DNA of 56,915 nucleotides from Streptomyces sp. SID4985 (GTDB lineage: Bacteria; Actinomycetota; Actinomycetes; Streptomycetales; Streptomycetaceae), in assembly GCF_009863025.1 (NCBI RefSeq), contig NZ_WWIR01000044.1:1-56915 (forward strand), written 5' to 3'. The notes under the pieces were generated by a model, which saw only the letters and a program-made list of their open reading frames with translations, made no database searches and had not been told where the DNA came from. Below are positions 51,938 through 56,915 of the stretch, one piece after another. The position numbers and the translations under genes were made by a program. Each line of letters begins with the position of its first letter. Position 1 is the stretch's first letter.

Positions 51938-52075
51938 CGCGGGGCACCTCCTCCGGGGCTCGCGGTCGGGGGCGGTCCGGGTTTCTCGGGGTTCGGTCTC
52001 GGGGTTGCTGGGGGGGCGCGGTCGGCCGCTGGTGGGGGCCTCATCGTCCAGCGTGGGTGCGGTGCGGACGGGCCG

Positions 52076-52210
52076 CCATCCGTGACGGCCCCCATCCGGG
52101 GGCTCGGGCGCGTCCCCCGCGCCTGTCCCCCACACGAGTGGCCACCCGGCCCCGCGACCCCGAGGTGGTGAGGGGTGGACTCCGGGGCGAATGGGGGTCG
52201 TACCCGATGG
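52076..52210. promoter_or_regulatory. Two divergently oriented copies of the 20-bp element in the kinase/membrane-gene intergenic region
   Basis: ATGGGGGTCGTACCCGATGG (52191-52210, plus) and ATGGGGGCCGTCACGGATGG (52095-52076, minus) share 16 of 20 bases. They lie in the 359-base gap 51938-52296, which holds no gene. One faces the kinase operon and the other the small membrane gene, suggesting autoregulation and control of both sides. Confidence 0.65.
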
Positions 52211-52296
52211 TGGCGGAGGGCCGGTGGGGCGAATCCTGGTGGTGCGCGGAGATCCGCGTGCAGGACCGGTCGGCTAGCGCGAGGCGAGGAGGAGTC

Positions 52297-53451
52297 ATGA
52301 CCCCGTACGACGACGAGGTGCTGCTCGGCCGTGCCGCTCCCCGGTTCTCGGCCGGGGCGCGCGTCCCCCGTCCGCCCCACCGCGCCCGGTACTGGTGGGT
52401 GCTGGTCGCCGGAGGTGCGCTGCTGGCGGCGGGGATCGTGCTGGCGGAGGCGCTGCTGATCGCGGCAGGGCTGGTCCTCGGCGGCGTCGCGGGGCATCTG
52501 CTCGATCCGGCCCGCATACGCCCGCGCTCAGCCGGCCGGTCCCGGCTCGGTCTTGTTCAGTTCGGCGGTGAACTGCGCGCCGGTGAGCAGCGCCAGGTTG
52601 GACAGCCACAGCCAGATCAGGAAGACCACGGACCCGGCGAGAGAGCCGTAGAGACGGCTGTAGGTGCCGAGAGCGGAGGCATACAGGGCGAAGGCGCCCG
52701 AGGCGGTGAGCCAGAGGGCCGCCGCGAGGAAACCGCCGGGCAGCGAATGCCTGCGCCTGCGGGCGGGCGCAGGGCCGGTACGAAAGACGACCACGACGAG
52801 AACGACCGCCAGACACAGCAGCAGCGGCCAGCGCAGCAGGCGCCAGACCAGGGCGGCCGTCGCGCCGAGACCGAAGAAGGAGCCGACGGCCTCCGCGCCG
52901 GGACCGGTGAGCAACAGGACCAGCGGGCCCGCGACGAGCAGCCCGAGCAGGGCCAGCGCGGTCAGGACGATGCGGTGCGCGCGCCGCCAGGGCGAACGCC
53001 GGTCCTCCATGCGGTACATCCGGTGCAGGGCGCGCCGGAAGACGGCCAGATAGCTGGAGGCGGACCACAGGGCGCTGACGGTTCCCGTGACGAGCAGGGG
53101 CCAGACCGCCGAGTCGGCGCGCAGCATCCGGGCCAGCGTGTCGTGGAGTTCGCCGCCGGACTCGGCGGGGGCGTACGCCGCGACCTGGGCGATGAACCGC
53201 TCGGCCGTGCCGGGGCTGAACAACGCGGTGGCGATGACCGTCACGAGCATGGCGGGCAGCACGGTCAGGATCGCGTAGTAGGTCAGCGCGGCGGCGTGGT
53301 CGGACACGTCGTCCCGCCACATGGCCACCGGGGTGCGACGCAGCGCGGCTCCCCAGGTCGCGGCCCGGGAAGCGGAGGTGGTACCGGGGCGGGAGGCGTC
53401 GGGCGCCCGGTGTTCAACGGACATGCGGTACCCGGTGGGATCGGTGGCTGA
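52297..53451 (+). CDS. Small two-helix membrane protein; 3' end unclear, frame stays open antisense to yihY
   Basis: ATG 52297 follows a strong AGGAGGAG. The first 75 residues look real: a basic cytoplasmic start, then WWVLVAGGALLAAGIVLAEALLIAAGLVLGGVAGHLL (hairpin of two helices). The frame then runs without a stop to 53451, fully antisense to the YihY gene, giving Glu/Gly/Arg-rich low-complexity sequence typical of shadow frames. The real protein may be about 75-95 residues, with its stop lost by a frameshift or error near 52530-52570. No family recognised. Confidence 0.4.
   Translation: MTPYDDEVLLGRAAPRFSAGARVPRPPHRARYWWVLVAGGALLAAGIVLAEALLIAAGLVLGGVAGHLLDPARIRPRSAGRSRLGLVQFGGELRAGEQRQVGQPQPDQEDHGPGERAVETAVGAESGGIQGEGARGGEPEGRREETAGQRMPAPAGGRRAGTKDDHDENDRQTQQQRPAQQAPDQGGRRAETEEGADGLRAGTGEQQDQRARDEQPEQGQRGQDDAVRAPPGRTPVLHAVHPVQGAPEDGQIAGGGPQGADGSRDEQGPDRRVGAQHPGQRVVEFAAGLGGGVRRDLGDEPLGRAGAEQRGGDDRHEHGGQHGQDRVVGQRGGVVGHVVPPHGHRGATQRGSPGRGPGSGGGTGAGGVGRPVFNGHAVPGGIGG
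52528..53424 (-). CDS. YihY/BrkB-family membrane protein
   Basis: A 298-residue protein with six TM helices and family motifs: DHAAALTYYAILTVLPAMLV (helix 1), SALWSASSYLAVFRRALHRMYRMEDRRSPWR, GGFLAAALWLTASGAFALYAS and YGSLAGSVVFLIWLWLSNLALLTGAQFTAEL. Its function is unsettled; once misnamed ribonuclease BN, it is possibly a transporter. ATG 53424 lies inside the AmaP gene end (11-base overlap), so it belongs to the AmaP/Asp23 operon. Confidence 0.92.
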   Translation of the reverse strand: MSVEHRAPDASRPGTTSASRAATWGAALRRTPVAMWRDDVSDHAAALTYYAILTVLPAMLVTVIATALFSPGTAERFIAQVAAYAPAESGGELHDTLARMLRADSAVWPLLVTGTVSALWSASSYLAVFRRALHRMYRMEDRRSPWRRAHRIVLTALALLGLLVAGPLVLLLTGPGAEAVGSFFGLGATAALVWRLLRWPLLLCLAVVLVVVVFRTGPAPARRRRHSLPGGFLAAALWLTASGAFALYASALGTYSRLYGSLAGSVVFLIWLWLSNLALLTGAQFTAELNKTEPGPAG

Positions 53452-53989
53452 GCCGGACTCGGCTGTGGACGGTACAGGGCGCGGTGGCGGATACGGCGCG
53501 CCCGATGAGCCTGGTCAGGCCGGGCAGCACGGCGGCGGGGGTGGTCCCCGGCCGGAGCCACAGATGCAGCCGGACCGTGAGCCCCCCGCGTGAGGAGATC
53601 ACCCGGGTACGGCAGCGGGCGACACCCCGCAGGGCCGCCGCGTCATGGTTGAGGGCGTCCTCCAGGGCGCGGGTGCGGACGGTGCCGCCGGTGCCGGGCA
53701 GGGACAGCAGGGAACTGCCGCCGACGCTGAACTGACGAGCACACCAGAGCGCGCACAGCGCCGTCGCGGCGAACGACCCGGCCATGACACCGGGCGCCCA
53801 CCAGCCCTGCGCCCGCAGTCCGTCGAGGCGGGCGCTGGTCAGGAACGCGTGAGGGGCGGCCGGTACGGGCAGCCGCCCGGCCACCGGAGCACCGTTACCG
53901 CTCAGCGCGAGCCAGGAACCACCGACCAGCAGAGCCATGCCGGTGACAGCGAGGGCGGTGCGGTTGAGGAGGGAGCGGAAGGTCTGCAT
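53414..53989 (-). CDS. amaP: Alkaline shock response membrane anchor protein (AmaP-like)
   Basis: 191 residues: two TM helices (TALAVTGMALLVGGSWLALSG; APGVMAGSFAATALCALWCARQF) followed by a cytoplasmic domain with TRVISSRGGLTVRLHLWLRPG, the pattern of AmaP proteins that hold Asp23 at the membrane. The ATG overlaps the stop of the upstream gene (TGATG). The context with two Asp23-family genes supports the call. Confidence 0.85.
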   Translation of the reverse strand: MQTFRSLLNRTALAVTGMALLVGGSWLALSGNGAPVAGRLPVPAAPHAFLTSARLDGLRAQGWWAPGVMAGSFAATALCALWCARQFSVGGSSLLSLPGTGGTVRTRALEDALNHDAAALRGVARCRTRVISSRGGLTVRLHLWLRPGTTPAAVLPGLTRLIGRAVSATAPCTVHSRVRLSHRSHRVPHVR

Positions 53990-55053
53990 CAGAGGTCGCC
54001 TCCCACGAGGGCGTGGGTGGGCGGGGTGGCGAGGGTGGCCGATGACGCGGGAGCCCGTGCGGGTGCTGGGGTGTCTGCGGGAGCCCGAGTCGGCGCGGGT
54101 GCCGGAGTCGGCGCGGGTGTCGGAGTCGGTGCAGGCACTGCGCCCCGTCCCCGCCGATGCCGTGCCGTGACCCGCAGCCGGAGTTGCCGACGCAGCCCGC
54201 AGTCGGTCAGGACCTGGTCGGCGGCCCGCGTGATCCGACGTTGGGCGGTGGTGCGGTCGCCCGAGGTCAGGTCGGCGCGTACGGTCGCGCGGCGGCGTCG
54301 GACGCGCGTCCTCGTCCCGGTGACGCCGTCGGTTCCGGTGGCGGCGTCACGGAGCAGGGCGGCGACGGCCGACCGGTCGATCGCGAGGTCGGTGCCCGGG
54401 GCGGGTGAGGCGGTGGTGAGGAGGTTGCGGCGGCCGGGAGTGACGGCGAGGAGGAGCAGGCAGGCGCCGAGGAGCGCGCAGGAGATGCCCGCGACGGTGA
54501 CGAGCGGTTCGCCGGGGCCGTGGCCGTAGAGCCAGTGCAGGGTGCCGGTGCGCCAGGCGGCGGCCGGGCGGTGTCCGGTGTGGACGAGGATCAGGTCGGC
54601 GGCGAGGAGGCCGAAGGCCAGGGTGGCGAGGAGGGTGAGGATGCCCATGGGCAAGCGGCGCTGGGCCCACCAGCGGCGGGGCGGCCGGGAGCCGGGCGAG
54701 GATGCATCGGCAGGGGCCGGTGAGGGACCGGACGGCACCGGACCGGAGGCGGGGGCGGGGGCGGGGGTGAGCGTGGTGACGCCGATGCGCACCCGGGACA
54801 CGTCGAGACCGGTCAGTTCGGTGGTGCGGGCGGTCACCTGGTCCTGGATACGGCGGACCAGCGGGGCGAGGGGCTCCGGGTAGGGCAGGGCGACGTCGAG
54901 CGCGATCTCGGTGCGGCGTCCGTGGACGGCGGCCGCGCTGTCGGTGACGCGTACGGTGCCGTCGGGGTGTGCCTCGGTGGCCGCCCGGCCGGCGATCCGG
55001 CGGACGGCCTGTTCCGAGACCGCGGCGGTGCCGCGGGGGTGGGGCTCGGTCAT
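53989..55053 (-). CDS. Asp23/Gls24-like N-domain fused to DUF6286-type membrane domain
   Basis: 354 residues. The N-terminal 110 residues resemble Asp23 (VSEQAVRRIAGRAATEAHPDGT, LDVALPYPEPLAPLVRRIQDQV, LTGLDVSRVRIGVTTL). A Pro/Ala/Ser linker (about 115-140) leads to two TM helices (MGILTLLATLAFGLLAADLIL; VTVAGISCALLGACLLLLAV), a DUF6286-like soluble part and a low-complexity Pro-Ala-Thr tail. ATG 55053 overlaps the stop of the preceding small gene (ATGA). It is probably a membrane partner of the soluble Asp23 protein. Confidence 0.82.
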   Translation of the reverse strand: MTEPHPRGTAAVSEQAVRRIAGRAATEAHPDGTVRVTDSAAAVHGRRTEIALDVALPYPEPLAPLVRRIQDQVTARTTELTGLDVSRVRIGVTTLTPAPAPASGPVPSGPSPAPADASSPGSRPPRRWWAQRRLPMGILTLLATLAFGLLAADLILVHTGHRPAAAWRTGTLHWLYGHGPGEPLVTVAGISCALLGACLLLLAVTPGRRNLLTTASPAPGTDLAIDRSAVAALLRDAATGTDGVTGTRTRVRRRRATVRADLTSGDRTTAQRRITRAADQVLTDCGLRRQLRLRVTARHRRGRGAVPAPTPTPAPTPAPAPTRAPADTPAPARAPASSATLATPPTHALVGGDL

Positions 55054-55235
55054 CGACGGCCCCGCTGGAAGGTGTCCCGCAGGTCCCGGGCGCGCCCGCC
55101 GCCGTCGACCCAGTGGCCCACCGCCCAGCCGAGGGCGCCGAGCGCGGCCACGAGCACGAACGCGCCGAAGCCGCCGAACCAGCCCGCGAACGCCAGCGCC
55201 AGGCCGGCGATCATTCCCATCAGCGCTCTGTCCAT
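55050..55235 (-). CDS. Small two-helix membrane protein of the Asp23 cluster
   Basis: 61 residues: MDRALMGMIAGLALAFAGWF then a second helix AFVLVAALGALGWAVGHWV and a basic end DLRDTFQRGRR. The ATG has GAGGAGA about seven bases upstream. Such small proteins are regularly found between Asp23 and DUF6286 genes in streptomycetes; the function is unknown. Confidence 0.8.
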   Translation of the reverse strand: MDRALMGMIAGLALAFAGWFGGFGAFVLVAALGALGWAVGHWVDGGGRARDLRDTFQRGRR

Positions 55236-55325
55236 CTTCCGTCTCCTCTTCGTCCGGCCGGTCGTCGCCGTCCGGGCCGGTCGTTCCCACCCGCGACCGC
55301 TCGGTCCGCCGGGGCCGGTGCCGGG

Positions 55326-55811
55326 TCACGCCACACGCGGCGTGGTCTCCGGCTCGGGTTCGTCGTCGTCGGGGAGGTGCACGTCGTTGACGGCGATGTT
55401 CACCTCGACGACCTCCAGTCCGGTGATGCGTTCCACGGCGTGGATCACGTTCTCGCGGACGTCGCGCGCGACCTCGCCGATCGGTACGCCGTACTCCACG
55501 ACCAGGTCGAGGTCGATGGCGGTCTGCTTCTCGCCGACCTCGACCTTGACGCCCCGGCCGACGTTCGAGCCGCCGCCGGGCACCCGGTCGCGGACGGCGC
55601 CGATGGTGCGGGACAGGCCGCCGCCCATGGCGTGCACGCCGGGTATCTCGCGTGCGGCCGTACCGGCGATCTTGACGACGACGACGTCCGCGATGGAGGT
55701 CTTGCCGCGCGTGGCGGCCGGTTCACCGATGCCGGTTTGGCCGGCGGTGAGGTCGGTGGCCGCCCGCTGCGACTCGCCGGGGCGGCCCGTCTCTGCGTTG
55801 GAGATGCTCAT
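55326..55811 (-). CDS. Asp23/Gls24-family envelope stress protein
   Basis: 161 residues with the family core: GKTSIADVVVVKIAGTAAREIPGVHAM, RGVKVEVGEKQTAIDLDLVVEYG, ARDVRENVIHAVERITGLEVVEVNIAVNDVHL. The N-terminus (about 1-35) and acidic end are flexible. ATG 55811 has AGAGGAC about eight bases upstream; the longer frame is antisense to the sigma-factor promoter region. It is the first gene of the cluster and likely acts at the membrane through AmaP. It is divergent from the sigma factor gene. Confidence 0.92.
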   Translation of the reverse strand: MSISNAETGRPGESQRAATDLTAGQTGIGEPAATRGKTSIADVVVVKIAGTAAREIPGVHAMGGGLSRTIGAVRDRVPGGGSNVGRGVKVEVGEKQTAIDLDLVVEYGVPIGEVARDVRENVIHAVERITGLEVVEVNIAVNDVHLPDDDEPEPETTPRVA

Positions 55812-55844
55812 GACCAGGTCCTCTCGGTGGTCCGGTGTGTCCTC

Positions 55845-55865
55845 TGTTCCCTTGAACGTGTTCCC
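55845..55865. repeat. Direct repeat in the asp23/sigma intergenic region
   Basis: TGTTCCC at 55845 and 55859, 14 bases apart, 34-54 bases before the Asp23 start. Possible activator site; weak evidence. Confidence 0.35.
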
Positions 55866-56084
55866 TCGGACCCGGCCGGACCACAGGTGTGAGGCAGATT
55901 CCCCGAATTCGTCCACTGATGCGTCCTCCTGCGGGGTGACGTGCGAAGAGCAGTCCGCCGGTGGTGCATCCGCGGCGCGTGCGGGGGCGAAGTAGGGGCA
56001 TGAGGCGGAAATGGCCCGAGCCCGCCGGGAACGCACTCGTCACGGCGGCGGGTCCGGGCCCCGCCGTGCTCTGGGAGGACCGTT

Positions 56085-56669
56085 GTGAAGGAAGCCGTGT
56101 ACATCGGCGGGAACCCGGCGGCCGAGCCCGATCTGGAGCGGCTGCTGCACGAGGTGGCGCTGGGCGACCAGGAGGCGTTCGCCGCGGTCTACGACACGGT
56201 CGCCGGGCCGGTGCTCGGGGTGGTCCGCGCGGTGCTGCGCGACCGGGCGCAGTCGGAGGAGGTCGCGCAGGACGTGCTGGTGGAGGTGTGGCGCACCGCC
56301 CCGCGCTACCGGCCCGAGCGGGGCACCGCCATCAACTGGATCCTCACCCTCGCCCACCGGCGCGCCGTCGACCGGGTGCGCTCGGTCGAGGCGGCGGCCG
56401 CCCGCGACACGAGGGCGGCGCTGCTGGACCGCACGCCCGAGTACGACGAGGTGACCGAGCAGGTGGAGACGCGGCTGGAACAGGAGCAGGTGCGGCGGTG
56501 TCTGCGTACGCTGACGGAGCTTCAGCGGCAGTCGCTGACGCTCGCCTACTACCGGGGGCTGACGTACCGCCAGGTGGCGGAGGCGCTCGCGCTGCCGCTC
56601 GGCACGGTGAAGACGCGCCTGCGCGACGGGCTGATCCGGATGCGCGACTGTCTCGGGGTGTCCGCGTGA
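56085..56669 (+). CDS. sigK: ECF RNA polymerase sigma factor, SigK-like
   Basis: 194 residues. Region 2 (LLHEVALGDQEAFAAVYDTVAGPVLGVVRAVLRDRAQSEEVAQDVLVEVWRTAPRY) and region 4 (LTELQRQSLTLAYYRGLTYRQVAEALALPLGTVKTRLRDGLIRMR) are typical. The short-linker form with a downstream HCC-type anti-sigma gene fits the SigK/ECF19 group, which responds to redox or envelope stress. The GTG at 56085 has GGGAGGAC about five bases upstream. It is divergent from the Asp23 cluster. Confidence 0.9.
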   Translation: MKEAVYIGGNPAAEPDLERLLHEVALGDQEAFAAVYDTVAGPVLGVVRAVLRDRAQSEEVAQDVLVEVWRTAPRYRPERGTAINWILTLAHRRAVDRVRSVEAAAARDTRAALLDRTPEYDEVTEQVETRLEQEQVRRCLRTLTELQRQSLTLAYYRGLTYRQVAEALALPLGTVKTRLRDGLIRMRDCLGVSA

Positions 56670-56915
56670 GCACGGCCGATCCGCACACCCTGACCGGTGC
56701 CTACGCGCTGGACGCCCTGGACGACGACGAGCGCACCGGTGTCGAACGGCATCTGGCCCACTGCGCGTCCTGCGCGCTGGAGGTCGCGGAGTTCGAGGCG
56801 ACGGCGGCGCGGCTGGGGCTCGCCGCGACGGTTCCGGTGCGGCCCGCGCTGCGCGCGGAGGTACTGCGCCGGATCGCCTCGGTGCGTCAGGTGACGCCCG
56901 GCACCGCTCCGGCCG
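56666..56915 (+). CDS. Zinc-binding anti-sigma factor (RskA-like), 3' partial
   Basis: The GTG overlaps the TGA of the sigma gene (GTGA). The 83 visible residues show the ASD/ZAS pattern HTLTGAYALDALDDDERTGVERHLAHCASC, with the His-x3-Cys-x2-Cys zinc motif, followed by helices. The gene runs off the window before the expected TM helix and outer domain. It would hold the sigma factor inactive until a signal is sensed. Confidence 0.9.
   Translation, partial: MSTADPHTLTGAYALDALDDDERTGVERHLAHCASCALEVAEFEATAARLGLAATVPVRPALRAEVLRRIASVRQVTPGTAPA

Noticed and set aside
51938..52135. N-terminal extension of the sensor kinase
   Set aside because: Pro/Arg-rich, no ribosome site; the ATG at 51937 has GGAGGAGGTG and directly precedes the first TM helix.
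1..56915. CRISPR arrays, tRNA or rRNA genes, insertion sequences, prophage
   Set aside because: No regularly spaced repeats, no tRNA-like fold noticed, no transposase or integrase motif in any convincing frame.

Overview
The window reads as chromosomal DNA of a Streptomyces-type actinomycete. It is very GC-rich with GC-biased third codon positions, has many GTG starts and overlapping ATGA/GTGA/TGATG gene junctions, and its gene content is typical of the genus (NRPS with MbtH, DUF5132, AmaP/Asp23 cluster, SigK-type ECF sigma factor, secreted glycosidases with carbohydrate-binding modules). No rRNA, tRNA, CRISPR array, transposase or phage gene was seen.

Layout. 1-5.4 kb (+): the 3' end of a non-ribosomal peptide cluster (terminal C-A-PCP-TE module entering from outside the window, MbtH, cytochrome P450, SRPBCC protein, unknown 59-residue protein), closed by a hairpin shared with the next, convergent operon. 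5.4-11.0 kb (-): an oligopeptide-type ABC importer (lipoprotein, permease, permease-ATPase fusion, ATPase), divergent from a DUF885 peptidase at 11.2 kb. 13-24.6 kb: small units including DUF5132 coupled to a type II thioesterase, two alpha/beta hydrolases, AraC, MFS with a GlxA-type regulator, SDR with TetR, a HEAT-repeat protein, a beta-helix membrane protein and a TIGR01777 epimerase. 25.0-29.3 kb (+): a ribose/fructose-type ABC importer (binding protein, permease, single-domain ATPase) with its LacI regulator and tandem LacI-like operators.

29.7-48.3 kb is the most coherent block: a carbohydrate-utilisation locus made of secreted GH31, GH76, GH2 and GH127 enzymes, a YtfQ/YtfR/YtfT/YjfF-like importer and a LacI regulator. 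Four promoter regions (GH31, GH76, importer, GH2) carry variants of one LacI-type palindrome, TNCAACGTTGNA, three of them about 64-66 bp before the start codon. I infer one regulon that breaks down a complex glycan, probably containing furanose sugars and mannose, and imports the products. A TetR/membrane-protein pair and two unknown genes sit inside it.

48.4-56.9 kb is an ion and envelope homeostasis region: Kef-type antiporter, NarL/FixJ two-component system, YihY-type membrane protein, AmaP and two Asp23-family proteins, then an ECF sigma factor of SigK type with a truncated zinc anti-sigma factor. Four copies of a roughly 20-bp element (ATGGGKGYCRTACCCGATGG-like) lie before the antiporter and between the divergent sensor kinase and small membrane gene. 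They look like the binding site of this two-component system and are the strongest unexplained non-coding signal here. All family assignments come from reading motifs by eye; no database search was run.
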